This document shows positions 12,402 to 24,124 of a DNA stretch of 64,000 nucleotides, piece by piece (the stretch's first letter is position 1; each line of letters starts with the position of its first letter). The notes under the pieces are model-generated. The model was not told where the DNA came from. It saw only the letters and a program-made list of their open reading frames with translations, and ran no database searches. The position numbers and the translations under genes were made by a program. The DNA is from an uncultured Methanobacterium sp. (GTDB lineage Archaea; Methanobacteriota; Methanobacteria; Methanobacteriales; Methanobacteriaceae): the NCBI RefSeq assembly GCF_963665055.1, contig NZ_OY762015.1:2812501-2876500 (forward strand). The letters are read 5' to 3'.

Positions 12402-13789
12402 TTAGCTTCACCTGACATGTTCAATGCACTTAAAAGTGCCTGGGCTTTGTTTTCGCATTCCTGGTACTCGCTGGTGGGAACTGAGTCATGGACTATTCCT
12501 GCTCCGGCCTGTATTTTCCCGTGGTTACCATCACAGACCAGGGTTCTAATTGTAATTGCGAAATCTGCATTACCATTTAAGGAGAAGTAACCCACTGCTC
12601 CGGCGTAGGGTCCGCGGGCTATGCCTTCTAACTCATCTATTATTTCCATGGCCCGTATTTTGGGGGCTCCGCTTAATGTGCCAGCTGGGAACATGGAGGC
12701 AAATGCATCCACCGCATTTTTGTCCTTCTGTAGTTTTCCCTTCACGTTAGAGACAATGTGCTGCACATGGGAGAATTTTTTCACAGTCATGTATTCGGGT
12801 ACGTTGACTGTGCCAAAGTCACTTACCTTACCTATGTCGTTACGGGCAAGGTCAACCAACATCAGGTGTTCTGCTTTTTCCTTTTCATCGTTTAAGAGTT
12901 CTTTTTCCAGTTTCAAGTCTTCTCCTGGAGTAGTGCCCCGGGTCCTGGTTCCAGCAATGGGATAGGTTTCAACATCCCTTCCTTCAACCCTCACCAGCAT
13001 TTCAGGACTTGATCCAATTATTTCCCTTTCACCAAGCTTCAGGTGATACATGTATGGTGAAGGATTGATGTTACGGAGAGTTTCATAGAATGCGAGTTTA
13101 TTTCCCTTAATGGTGTATTCTCGGGCATTGGAAATAACGCCCTGGAATATTTCACCGGCTTTAATTCTTTCCTTGGTATCCATAACCATGTTTTCGAACT
13201 TATTTTGGGAGAAATGATGTTTTATTTCATGGAAAGTCATACTTTCCCCATTAAATTCTTCCTTTTCAAGTTCTTTGATTTGGTCTATTCTGTTTTCACC
13301 CAGAGTGATGTATTCACATTTATTCTGGAGCCGGTCGAAGATCACAGCATCTAAAAAGAGTCCGAATTCATAATCAGGGAATGTTCCTTCCTGCACCGGG
13401 ACTGGTTCAAAGTACTTCACTGATTCGTAGGATACGTATCCCACCAGTCCTCCCTGAAACCCTTTCCTTTTACTTCCATTTCCAATAAGACTTTTTATCT
13501 CATTAAACGGATTTAGGGTTTCTATCTCCTCGGTCACATCTTCTTTTTTAATTTCCAGAATTCCATTATGGGCTTTCAGGGTTGCCACTGGGTTAAATCC
13601 CAGAACTGAGTACCTAGCCAGTCCACTGTCACTTTCCATGGATTCCAGGAGGAAACTGCTGGGGTATTTAGAGTATATTTTTTGAAATAGTTCAAAAGGA
13701 GCGTTAAAGTCAAGTTTAGTCCTTTCAGCTACTTTATTTTTCAGGTTGTATTCGCCAAAAACATTCACTGCCTTGCATGTTGTCACCAT
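12398..13789 (-). CDS. trpE: Anthranilate synthase component I
   Basis: A 463-residue chorismate-utilising enzyme that makes anthranilate with TrpG ammonia. Near the N-terminus the motif LLES-X10-S (SSFLLES, then Ser in YSVLGF) is the tryptophan-feedback site of TrpE, so allosteric inhibition is expected. The C-terminal catalytic part shows IAGTRTRGTTPGED, HLMLVDLARNDIG and GTLSGAPKIRAMEIIDELE. It is the first gene of trpEGCFBAD. Reading upstream, a TATA-like TTTAAATA is at about 13823-13830, giving a very short leader. Candidate TRP boxes flank it. Confidence 0.96.
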   Translation of the reverse strand: MVTTCKAVNVFGEYNLKNKVAERTKLDFNAPFELFQKIYSKYPSSFLLESMESDSGLARYSVLGFNPVATLKAHNGILEIKKEDVTEEIETLNPFNEIKSLIGNGSKRKGFQGGLVGYVSYESVKYFEPVPVQEGTFPDYEFGLFLDAVIFDRLQNKCEYITLGENRIDQIKELEKEEFNGESMTFHEIKHHFSQNKFENMVMDTKERIKAGEIFQGVISNAREYTIKGNKLAFYETLRNINPSPYMYHLKLGEREIIGSSPEMLVRVEGRDVETYPIAGTRTRGTTPGEDLKLEKELLNDEKEKAEHLMLVDLARNDIGKVSDFGTVNVPEYMTVKKFSHVQHIVSNVKGKLQKDKNAVDAFASMFPAGTLSGAPKIRAMEIIDELEGIARGPYAGAVGYFSLNGNADFAITIRTLVCDGNHGKIQAGAGIVHDSVPTSEYQECENKAQALLSALNMSGEAK

Positions 13790-13818
13790 ATTTATTCACT
13801 AACATTCCTATACTTCAT

Positions 13819-13854
13819 TGTACTATTTAAATCTTTACAGTACATATATGTGCA
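13819..13854. promoter_or_regulatory. Candidate TRP boxes at the trpE promoter
   Basis: Three hexamers related to TGTACA lie in phase: TGTACT (13819-13824), AGTACA (13839-13844) and TGTGCA (13849-13854), with start-to-start distances of 20 and 10 bp. The first two bracket the TATA-like TTTAAATA of trpE on the minus strand. In Methanothermobacter, TrpY binds TGTACA-like TRP boxes at the trpE/trpY intergenic region. The rest of the 312-bp region (13790-14101) is AT-rich and shows nothing else except one box before trpY. Confidence 0.7.
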
Positions 13855-14074
13855 TAAAATTAATTATATGGGCAATGCCAAATGAAAGATCACAAATTTA
13901 AAATATATTATAATTATGAAATGTGGTAACTGAAATTCATAAAATATTAATACTTAAATTCAGAAATTAATCCATAAACTAATCCATAGATACTTAAATT
14001 AAATGACTAGGATTTCAAAGAATTTAAAAACAAAAAATTTTAATTAAATGGGGTTAAATTAAAATAAAACTGAT

Positions 14075-14080
14075 AGTACA
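14075..14080. promoter_or_regulatory. Single TRP-box-like hexamer before trpY
   Basis: AGTACA, identical to the box at 13839, lies 22 bp before the trpY start. It would allow autoregulation, as described for trpY in Methanothermobacter. A single hexamer could occur by chance. Confidence 0.4.
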
Positions 14081-14101
14081 AATTAATCAGGTGATTATTC
14101 C

Positions 14102-14605
14102 ATGTGGGATCGTATTAAACACAAATTCGACAAATTTCCAGCTAGAATGGGAGTAGCCCGTAAGATAGTTGAGTTAGGACTTAGGGTGGGTGAAAACGGA
14201 AAGATATACTGTGGGAATGTTGAAATAAGTGATGTTGCCCTGGCCAGAGGAACAGGTGTGGACCGCAGGTCCATTCGCTCCACAGTGGAGGTTATAATGG
14301 ATGACCCTGAACTGGCATCAATATTTGGAAACATATTCCCAGCAGGAGCACTCTTAAAAAACGTGGCAAGTGATCTCCGGTTTGGGGTGGTAGAAATAGA
14401 AGCCCAGGCTGGTACGCCTGGAATACTGGCTAAGGCCACCCAATTAATATCACAAGAGGACATCAGCATCCGACAGGCCCATGCAGGGGACCCAGAACTG
14501 GAAGAAAATCCTAAACTAACCATAATCACTGAAAAACCAGTTAAAGGAGAAATGATCCAGGAATTTCTGGACATACCCGGGGTAAAGCGAGTTTCGATTT
14601 ATTAA
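14102..14605 (+). CDS. trpY: TrpY-type tryptophan-sensing transcriptional regulator
   Basis: A 167-residue protein: an N-terminal helix-turn-helix (about residues 1-75; VEISDVALARGTGVDRRSIRSTV is the likely recognition region) followed by an ACT-type ligand domain (about 90-167; VVEIEAQAGTPGILAKATQLI). ACT domains bind amino acids. It diverges from trpE across an intergenic region with TGTACA-like boxes, the same synteny as Methanothermobacter TrpY, which represses trp genes in response to tryptophan. The start follows GGTGAT at 14090-14095. The assignment rests on architecture plus position; other ACT-HTH regulators of amino acid genes exist in methanogens. Confidence 0.85.
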   Translation: MWDRIKHKFDKFPARMGVARKIVELGLRVGENGKIYCGNVEISDVALARGTGVDRRSIRSTVEVIMDDPELASIFGNIFPAGALLKNVASDLRFGVVEIEAQAGTPGILAKATQLISQEDISIRQAHAGDPELEENPKLTIITEKPVKGEMIQEFLDIPGVKRVSIY

Positions 14606-14846
14606 GAAGTGCCTATACGAATTACCTTTATAGGAATTATATTCTAAGAACTATCTTACTAGGATCTATCTTACTAGAACCTAACTTTTTTAGTAAATGA
14701 ACGCATTTTTAGTAATTTATGATAAAAATAATAAATTTTAAAATAGGATAATTTTAAAATAGGATAAAAATACAATGAATTTCTAAAAAAGGATAAAAAA
14801 ATGATTTTAAGTTTTTAAACAAATCATTTCATTGATTCTTTTCAAT

Positions 14847-15115
<269 letters not shown>

Positions 15116-15225
15116 ATTCATTTAAAGAGTCAATACTAGTATTTTCATAATTTAGATTAACTTTATATTGAATAGTATTAAACCGGGTTCTCCTGAGATT
15201 GCCCAGAATAAGTTTAGTTATTTTA

Positions 15226-15257
<32 letters not shown>

Positions 15258-15340
15258 GCCAAAATTTTTTGGTAAGAATGTTTTGAGGAATTAAATTGAT
15301 TTAAAAATTTCAAGGTTAAAAAATTATGAGGGGATATTAA

Positions 15341-16639
<1,299 letters not shown>

Positions 16640-16746
16640 ATATAATTTTAAGGTGTGCTATTTTAAAAAACTCTGCTGTTTTAAAAAAAAGATGGATATT
16701 TTAAATTAATAGATATTTTAAACTATAAAAGGTTTAATCCAGTAAA

Positions 16747-17799
16747 TTACTCCTCTTTTTTTATTTTACCATATATTATTTGGGCTATGCTATCGGAAGC
16801 TTCCAGAACATCCTGGCTGTATCTTTGAGCATTGGCGGTGAGTTGGGCAAGATCACTGAATGCATCTTCAGTGACTGTGACAATGTTTTCCAGTTCACTT
16901 TCCAGGACTGCACCCTTAAATATGTCGGCCAGGTTATGATAACGCCCATATTTAACTCCCAAAAGAGCTATAATTGGTAACTGACAGGCAATTGCTTCCT
17001 GAATCATCATACCATCATCAGTCAGCACAGCCAGGTCCACTACTTTATAGAGATCCCGAATCCAGTCAATATACTCCAGATAAAAGATATTCTCTTCTTT
17101 AAGGTATTCTCTGTATTTTTCTTCCAGTGGTGCTCCAACTACCAGTATGTTGGCATTTAATCCGCTTTTAGCCAGTTTTGATGCCCCCAGTGCCATTTTT
17201 TCAAATAGAGTGGAACCTGAGGAAAATAGAATTGTGGGGCGACTATTGTCAAACCCTTCTGGCATTAATTTCAATGCCTTCTCACGGTCACCAACAATTA
17301 TGGAAGGATCCACAGGTGAATAAGCTTTGTGTATATCCTTATTCTCCAAGTTCATCTGGAATAGGTTAGATTCAGGAAGTGCCACTGTGGTGGTTATTCT
17401 GGTACATACTTTAGCATCTGTGGGAGTGATTAAAATACCAACCGATGGCGTGTTAGCCATTTTAGCCCCTAAACATCCCACCACTGCTCCACCTCCAATA
17501 ACACCAACCACCACGTCAGGTTTCACTTTTCTTATGAGACGAGCAGCTTCAACAGCTGCTTTTGAAGTTTTGACCGCAGCCTTGGCCAGAGTTTTTTTGG
17601 TGGCAGCATGACCTCCTGCCTGAGGAATGCTGATTTTATACCAGGGTAGGTCATGTTTTTTAAGCAGTAATCCCGGTGCACTATGATCCAGTGCAAATTC
17701 ACATTTAACACCATATTTCTCAAGCGCTCGGGCAATGTTAAGACCGGTAACTGCGTCTCCACCTATTCCTCTTCCGGTAACTATGAATAATGCTTTCAT
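16747..17799 (-). CDS. MurG-like (GT28 family) glycosyltransferase
   Basis: A 350-residue GT-B-fold glycosyltransferase. The N-terminal domain starts MKALFIVTGRGIGGD and contains PDVVVGVIGGGAVVG. The C-terminal domain has ILFSSGSTLFEKM and a MurG-like donor site DLAVLTDDGMMIQEAIACQLPIIAL. MurG adds a UDP-linked aminosugar to a lipid-linked precursor at the inner face of the membrane; in a pseudomurein-walled archaeon the analogous step would use a pseudomurein precursor. An MraY-like protein at 21044-21961 lies nearby on the same strand. A glycolipid-making role is an alternative. Confidence 0.65.
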   Translation of the reverse strand: MKALFIVTGRGIGGDAVTGLNIARALEKYGVKCEFALDHSAPGLLLKKHDLPWYKISIPQAGGHAATKKTLAKAAVKTSKAAVEAARLIRKVKPDVVVGVIGGGAVVGCLGAKMANTPSVGILITPTDAKVCTRITTTVALPESNLFQMNLENKDIHKAYSPVDPSIIVGDREKALKLMPEGFDNSRPTILFSSGSTLFEKMALGASKLAKSGLNANILVVGAPLEEKYREYLKEENIFYLEYIDWIRDLYKVVDLAVLTDDGMMIQEAIACQLPIIALLGVKYGRYHNLADIFKGAVLESELENIVTVTEDAFSDLAQLTANAQRYSQDVLEASDSIAQIIYGKIKKEE

Positions 17800-18096
17800 T
17801 TAAAAAACCATTTATTTTTTTTATTTAAAACGTTCTCACACTGAGTAAAGATTATATTGGGTAATTCACACACATTATTGGCTAATTCACGAATAATTTT
17901 ACACAAATATTGGATAATTCCCTCTTAAATCTATAGATAATTATGCAGGATTTGATTTGGTTAGATAGAGATTGAATCCAGAAATGGTTACTGTAAGAAT
18001 TTTTGAATGTCAATATATAAAATTGTGACCTTAAATCCATCATATTAATTCAATCTTATAGATTTATTTAATATTCATAATCTATCAAAATCATTT

Positions 18097-18918
18097 TTAT
18101 TCATATGAAAATTTATCTGAAGATTTTTTTGGATTAAAATCCTGACTGAAAAAGTCCATACTCCAAATGAAATCGTAAATTCCAGCAATGGTGTCCACGA
18201 ATTCCTCGTACTGGTTCCATATGCAGATGGCTGTTTCGGATATGGCAGTTTTTCCAGATAGTTTACAAAAGGCAATCAGCATCTCCTGCTGGTCCCGGAC
18301 CACAAGTTTAATGTAGGGAACAGGGAAAAACTTGGTTTCTGTTGGTAGTTCTTTCAGAACTTCCATTACTGGAACTTCCACTCCATCCACATTACAGGTA
18401 GGTGCAGTTAAGATTCGAGTATCAATCCCTTTTTTAAGAGTTTTTTGAAGATTCATTCCAAGTTTTGCGGGTTCCCCTGGGAACATGAGCCCTCCCATAA
18501 CAAATATGGATTTTTTAGCTCGGGAAATTATTTCCATTTCTTTATTTACTATCTTTTCTGGCCCGTGGAGAATCCAGATAGGAGCCGGTACCTGGGGGAT
18601 CTGATTTTCATAAATAACATTCAATTCTGTTTCGGCTCGTTCCAACTTCCTTTTGATATTATTTCTATTTTTCTCAAAAACCTCATGTGGGGGGATTACC
18701 GTGAAAGTCAGTGGTTTTCCCCGGTTTATCTCCAGGAAACCTTTACCTGCCAGACTTTTAAGTATGTTGTATATTCTGGATCTGGGAACCTGGGAGGCCT
18801 GGCTTATTTCAGTGGCAGTTCCAGATATTATGGAATTCAGGGCCACGTAGGTGCGGGTTTCATAGTCAGTGAGTCCCAGACTCTCCAGGGCTTCTATGGT
18901 TTCTCTGCTTACGGTCAT
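18097..18918 (-). CDS. TrmB-family transcriptional regulator
   Basis: A regulator of about 273 residues. The N-terminal TrmB winged helix (LESLGLTDYETRTYVALNSI, ATEISQASQVPRSRIYNILKSL) leads through a helical linker (about residues 90-110) to a C-terminal ligand domain with a PLD-like strand (PIWILHGPEKIVNKEMEIISRAKKSIFV). I place the start at ATG 18916-18918 because GGTGAT (18923-18928) is its ribosome-binding site; a GTG upstream at 18925-18927 is part of that site. It is divergent from the ABC exporter at 19070 and likely controls it. TrmB proteins usually sense sugars, but this is not certain here. Confidence 0.85.
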   Translation of the reverse strand: MTVSRETIEALESLGLTDYETRTYVALNSIISGTATEISQASQVPRSRIYNILKSLAGKGFLEINRGKPLTFTVIPPHEVFEKNRNNIKRKLERAETELNVIYENQIPQVPAPIWILHGPEKIVNKEMEIISRAKKSIFVMGGLMFPGEPAKLGMNLQKTLKKGIDTRILTAPTCNVDGVEVPVMEVLKELPTETKFFPVPYIKLVVRDQQEMLIAFCKLSGKTAISETAICIWNQYEEFVDTIAGIYDFIWSMDFFSQDFNPKKSSDKFSYE

Positions 18919-19069
18919 ATCTATCACCAGTCTGTATCAATACACCATCTAGAGTTGTTTTATTTTATACTCATTTAGTGACAAAACTTATAAAGCTTGC
19001 TCATTACAAGATCATAATCGTGGTGAAATAGGTCTTAAACCAGAGAAAAATATTAAGTGGGGATCGATC

Positions 19070-19825
19070 ATGAAACAACATGGTGAAATGGTTATAACAA
19101 CATCTAAACTGGTAAAAATGTATGGAAATTTTATGGCTGTTGATAATTTGAACTTACAGGTTAAAAAAGGTGAGATATACGGTCTTTTAGGCCCTAATGG
19201 GGCGGGTAAAACCACTCTGATTAAAATGCTATGTAGTATACTGAATCCAACCAGTGGAGAGGCACGGGTTCTGGGAGAGGAAATACCGGATGGAAAGGTT
19301 GTATCCAGGATAGGATACATGCCCCAAGAAACTGGTTTGTATCTGGGCCTTACCGTGGATCAGAACATGAAGTTCTATGGTCGGATCTTCAACCTGAAAA
19401 CGGAAGAAATAGAAAAAAGGGAAGATGAACTGTTAAAATTTGTGGACCTATCTGACTGGAAACATGAAATGGTGGAAAACCTTTCCGGGGGAATGAAACA
19501 CAGGGTTTCACTGGCATGTACCCTTATACACCAGCCAGAGCTACTTTTTTTAGATGAACCCACTGTAGGAGTTGATCCAGAACTTAGAGTTTCCTTCTGG
19601 AATTATTTCAACCGGTTGCGTGAAAGGGGAGTTACCATTCTCATCACCACCCACTACATGGATGAAGCACGGCACTGTGACCGAATAGGATTCATGCAAC
19701 GTGGCCGCATAATAGCCGAGGATGCCCCCCTCAATCTTCTTGAAAAAAGTGGGAAAGATTCTCTTGAAGATGCATTCCTGGTATTTTCTGGTAAAGATAA
19801 CTCAATTAACGGGGTTAAATCATGA
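19070..19825 (+). CDS. ABC transporter ATP-binding protein (ABC-2/DrrA type)
   Basis: A 251-residue ATPase with Walker A GPNGAGKTT (about 43-51), the Q-loop region GYMPQETGLYLG, signature LSGGMKHR, and Walker B LLFLDEPTVGVD followed by the H-loop TTHYMDEA. It has the short C-terminus usual for DrrA-like exporter ATPases. It overlaps the permease gene by 4 bp. The pair should form an exporter of a drug, lipid or similar hydrophobic compound. A divergent TrmB gene suggests regulated expression; a TATA-like CTTATAAAG lies near 18988. Confidence 0.92.
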   Translation: MKQHGEMVITTSKLVKMYGNFMAVDNLNLQVKKGEIYGLLGPNGAGKTTLIKMLCSILNPTSGEARVLGEEIPDGKVVSRIGYMPQETGLYLGLTVDQNMKFYGRIFNLKTEEIEKREDELLKFVDLSDWKHEMVENLSGGMKHRVSLACTLIHQPELLFLDEPTVGVDPELRVSFWNYFNRLRERGVTILITTHYMDEARHCDRIGFMQRGRIIAEDAPLNLLEKSGKDSLEDAFLVFSGKDNSINGVKS

Positions 19826-20961
19826 AGTTCTACCGGATCATGGCGGTCACTCGTCGCGTCTTTCGGGACGTGGTCAATGACAAGCGCAGCTTAGCAATGC
19901 TCTTTCTAGCACCGATATTCGCCATGTGTGTCTTTGGTGTTGCATTCAGCGGTGATGTGGAAGGGGTAAATGTTGTAATAGTTAATCAGGACCAGGGTTA
20001 CACTCCTGCCTTTGGAAATACCACCTACCTTTCTGATAAGATCATCTCCCACCTGGACACCAAGGTGCTGAACATTGAAAACATGAACAGTACTGCTGAT
20101 GCTCGGGAAAAAGTGGCCAGTGGCCAGGCATCAGCAGTCATAATATTTCCTGAGAATTTCACCAGAAACTCCATGTTAAAAACTTCAAATTCATCCTATC
20201 CTGATAATGGTCAGATCCTGATCCAGGGCGATGACAGTATAACCAACGTAAAAAGTGCAATCCTGAAAACAGTTAACCAGGCACTTTCTGACACCATGGC
20301 AGAAGAAGGGGTCAAACCAGCCATCAACGTTACTTCTGACCCGATTTATGGTCAGGATGCTGATTTTGTTGATTTTTTCGTCCCAGGAATTCTGGCTTTT
20401 GTAGTTTACCTTTTAACCACCATCTTAACCCTGATCACCTTTGTGGGGGAACGATCCAGTGGAACTCTGGAACGGGTACTGGCCAGTCCAGTGACTGAAG
20501 GTGAGATCGTAACTGGATACGCAATTACATTCGGTACCTTCGGAATTATACAGGTTGCACTACTCCTTTCAATTGCGATCCTGGTTTTCAACATTATGGT
20601 AGTGGGAAATGTGCTACTGGCATTTTTGGCAGTGGCTATTCTGGCTGTAACTTGTCAAGCCCTTGGAATACTCCTTTCAAGCCTTGCAAAACGTCCAGAG
20701 CAGGCAATACAATTCTTCCCATTTGTAATTTTACCAGCATTCCTACTTTCGGGTGTTTTCTGGCCTATACAGGCTATTCCTGAATGGTTAAGACCATTTT
20801 CCTATCTGGTTCCTCCCACCTATGCGGTGGATGCCTGCCGTGCAGTCATGCTCAAAGGATGGGGTCTGGACATGATATGGCCTGATCTTTTGGCCCTGAT
20901 ACTGTTTGCAATTGTGTTCATGGTTCTGGCAGTTTACACACTCCGGAGGGGAAAACAATAA
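19822..20961 (+). CDS. ABC-2 type permease
   Basis: A 379-residue membrane partner of the preceding ATPase. One N-terminal transmembrane segment (MLFLAPIFAMCVFGVAF) is followed by a large extracytoplasmic domain of about 150 residues (QDQGYTPAFGNTTYLSD onward). Five or so C-terminal transmembrane segments (from FFVPGILAFVVYLLTTILTL) include the ABC-2 signature region RVLASPVTEGEIVTGYA. This is the YhhJ/YbhR-like layout. Coupled translation with the ATPase is shown by the ATGA overlap. The substrate is unknown. Confidence 0.9.
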   Translation: MKFYRIMAVTRRVFRDVVNDKRSLAMLFLAPIFAMCVFGVAFSGDVEGVNVVIVNQDQGYTPAFGNTTYLSDKIISHLDTKVLNIENMNSTADAREKVASGQASAVIIFPENFTRNSMLKTSNSSYPDNGQILIQGDDSITNVKSAILKTVNQALSDTMAEEGVKPAINVTSDPIYGQDADFVDFFVPGILAFVVYLLTTILTLITFVGERSSGTLERVLASPVTEGEIVTGYAITFGTFGIIQVALLLSIAILVFNIMVVGNVLLAFLAVAILAVTCQALGILLSSLAKRPEQAIQFFPFVILPAFLLSGVFWPIQAIPEWLRPFSYLVPPTYAVDACRAVMLKGWGLDMIWPDLLALILFAIVFMVLAVYTLRRGKQ

Positions 20962-21043
20962 AATCATTTTTTTCGCATTTTCAAGAAGCCTCGCTATTTT
21001 AAAACTTTTGGGGGATTAATTAATTCCTCCTTTCAGATTTTTT

Positions 21044-21961
<918 letters not shown>

Positions 21962-22169
21962 TCAAAATCTCCCTAATCTCATTGAATAACTGTATAATGC
22001 AATATTGAATCTTATTTTAACTAAAATCTGTATTTAATATTGGAGTTTATATTACTTTACTAGATCAAAACTCATCATGAAATAGTTTTTATCCCCGTGA
22101 TGTTTAATTATTTTTTTTAATAAATCATCTAATTTTAATTTTATTATCATGGGAATGATAGTGTTTTAA

Positions 22170-22218
22170 TTCAATGACTACCATCTTCAATGAGTACCCT
22201 CTTAATTCAATGAATACC
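22170..22218. repeat. Three copies of a 13-bp repeat at the pelota 3' end
   Basis: TTCAATGACTACC (22170-22182), TTCAATGAGTACC (22186-22198) and TTCAATGAATACC (22206-22218) differ at one position. The last lies in the final codons of pelota, so the other two look like tandem duplicates of the gene end. Confidence 0.6.
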
Positions 22219-23263
22219 TTAATAAAGCAGCCACTCCTCCCAGGGCACCTAACTGTTTTCCTCCATCGTGTTCACTGCTTATGACCATTACTTTACCTCC
22301 CAAGTTTTCAACCAGATCCATTATCTTTTCTATGTCCCGTTCCCGGAGCAGTTCGTCGATTATCAGCAGTTCTTCAATAGCCCCTGCTTCAGCAGCAGTT
22401 TTAACCTCTTTTTTCCCGTAGGTTACCATGTTGGAGCTTTTCCCGATTTCTTCCAGAACACGCGCTATCATGCGTGTTTCCTGGGCAATTCGTCCTTCTG
22501 TGGCCATTTCTTCCAGGATACCCTTCTGCAGCACCTCGTGAATTCCGGATCTTCCTCCGGCACCTGTACTTTCCACCCGGGAAATACGGGTGATATCTGG
22601 ATATTTCTGACTTATGAACTGATAAAAGTCGTTTTTACCAAATCCTGGTCCTGCAATAACTATGCCTTCAATTCCCTCAAATTTTTCAATGGTGCTGACA
22701 ATTTCCTGGTAAAAATTATCAATGACCTTCTGACGGTTTTTCTGGATGTTCCTTTTTCCAGAGATTCCCCCAATAATTGGCCCGTAATACTCCACTCCGT
22801 ACTGCCTCAAAATACCCATATCAGCATTATCATCCTCAATTACCACTACCAGAGCTTTTGGTATTTTAGAAGCTTCTATAGATTCTTTAATTCGTTTACG
22901 ATGCCACCGGGACCATCTTTCCTTCTGTATTTTTACAGAATTGTTTAGCTTCAAATCCAGGGTGTGGTGGGAACCCAGTGAAACCAGGTCCTCCGGTCCT
23001 CTTTCAATAACTCCCTTAGCTCGCAGTTTTCCGGTGTATTTGTGGAAATTAATGCTTTCCACTCTTATTCCCATGAAAAAAGTTTTTTTAATCCCCCTGT
23101 CACTTCGCAGGCGTTCTCCTGTGGTGTCCTGTATACGGCGGGTGGTTCGAGATGAGACCAGGTCTCCTGGTTCTATTAAGTGGGAAAGATGCCAGAGGTC
23201 ATCCAGAGTTTCGGGAAATAACTCTATAACTCCTCTTTTGGTATCCTGATGAACTATGCGCAT
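22202..23263 (-). CDS. pelA: mRNA surveillance factor Pelota
   Basis: A 353-residue homolog of Dom34/Pelota, which acts with aIF2B/ABCE1-type factors to rescue stalled ribosomes and is related to aRF1. The N-terminal Sm-like domain begins MRIVHQDTKRGVIELFPET. The central domain contains VVVIEDDNADMGIL and VIAGPGFGKNDFYQF. The C-terminal eRF1_3-like domain shows GKKEVKTAAEAGAIEELLIIDELL and VMVISSEHDGGKQLGALGGVAALLRY. It lacks the GGQ motif, as expected for Pelota. Length is typical. It is transcribed alone. Confidence 0.95.
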   Translation of the reverse strand: MRIVHQDTKRGVIELFPETLDDLWHLSHLIEPGDLVSSRTTRRIQDTTGERLRSDRGIKKTFFMGIRVESINFHKYTGKLRAKGVIERGPEDLVSLGSHHTLDLKLNNSVKIQKERWSRWHRKRIKESIEASKIPKALVVVIEDDNADMGILRQYGVEYYGPIIGGISGKRNIQKNRQKVIDNFYQEIVSTIEKFEGIEGIVIAGPGFGKNDFYQFISQKYPDITRISRVESTGAGGRSGIHEVLQKGILEEMATEGRIAQETRMIARVLEEIGKSSNMVTYGKKEVKTAAEAGAIEELLIIDELLRERDIEKIMDLVENLGGKVMVISSEHDGGKQLGALGGVAALLRYSLN

Positions 23264-23580
23264 TTTAGTACCTTTTTTTTGAATTTATGTGGATTTTGAT
23301 GTGTTTTAAGAATTATACAGATTTTTTTTGATGAAATTTTAAGAATTAATTTGATGTTAGAATTAATTTTTGAATTAATCCAATTTGATTCTACATTATA
23401 TGGAATGAAAATAACTTTAGGAATGAAATAACTTGGCTTTTTTTATCCCTATATTTTCCGTATTTTATCTTTTAATCTTTTTTCAACATCCTTAATTTCT
23501 CCTATCTAACTCATAAGTTTTGTTCCTTTAATCATAACTTATATATAAAATGTATTACATATTATGGGTTGGTGATTAAA
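23264..23580. other. Intergenic region with a promoter
   Basis: 317 bp of AT-rich DNA between the divergent pelota gene and the small protein gene. A TATA-like CTTATATATAAAA lies at about 23538-23550, and GGTGAT at 23571-23576 is the ribosome-binding site for the ATG at 23581. Nothing else is recognised. Confidence 0.5.
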
Positions 23581-23901
23581 ATGGACAATCAACTGGAAAG
23601 TAAAATAAAAGAAACCCTAGATAATGTAAAACCGTGGCAAAGGGTTCCAACCTCTTTGGATGGTGTGTTCCTGATAAAAGCTCCTACCAGGGGTGATCAG
23701 GAGAGTATAATGGTTGAAATAAACCCTTTGGATGAGTTTGGGCGACCAATTAAGCGTAGGGGTATATTTATACAGCAGAAAATCCAGCTGGAAATGTTTT
23801 TGGAAGTGATGCAAAAACCAAGACTCATGGAGTTTATGGAAACACTGGATTCTATGGCAGGGAATGTGGGTAAAGAGAAGGTGGGCACACTGAAGATTTA
23901 G
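23581..23901 (+). CDS. Conserved hypothetical protein, 106 residues
   Basis: I do not recognise a named family. The protein begins MDNQLESKIKETLDNVKPW, is soluble, and has two short segments likely to be beta strands (GVFLIKAPTR, ESIMVEINPLDEFG) followed by helices (QIQLEMFLEVMQKPRLMEFMETLDSM). The start at 23581 is chosen because GGTGAT precedes it by four bases. It has its own promoter with a clear TATA box. Function is unknown. Confidence 0.7.
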   Translation: MDNQLESKIKETLDNVKPWQRVPTSLDGVFLIKAPTRGDQESIMVEINPLDEFGRPIKRRGIFIQQKIQLEMFLEVMQKPRLMEFMETLDSMAGNVGKEKVGTLKI

Positions 23902-23966
23902 TTAATACTGTTATTTGCAGGGATGGTATGATCCTTCTATAGATAAGGAATCTTCCTCCACATTAA

Positions 23967-24033
23967 ATGATTCTTCTGCTTGGATTACAGGGTTCTTCTG
24001 CAGATTATATGATTCTTCTGCTTGGATTACAGG
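23967..24033. repeat. 25-bp perfect direct repeat
   Basis: The same 25 bases occur at 23967-23991 and 24009-24033 (period 42). Part of the unit, TTCTTCTGC, recurs in between at 23993-24001. It lies in the spacer between the 106-residue protein and tyrA. No coding or palindromic structure is visible. Confidence 0.75.
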
Positions 24034-24124
24034 ATACTAATGGAGTTACATAATAATGCAATGTGGTAAAAATCATCAGTGATATGAAAAATTTAATATC
24101 CTTCGCTGCATAATAGATAACTCT

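Noticed and set aside
23967..24033. Possible CRISPR array
   Set aside because: Only two full repeats with a 17-base gap, no further units and no cas genes in the window.
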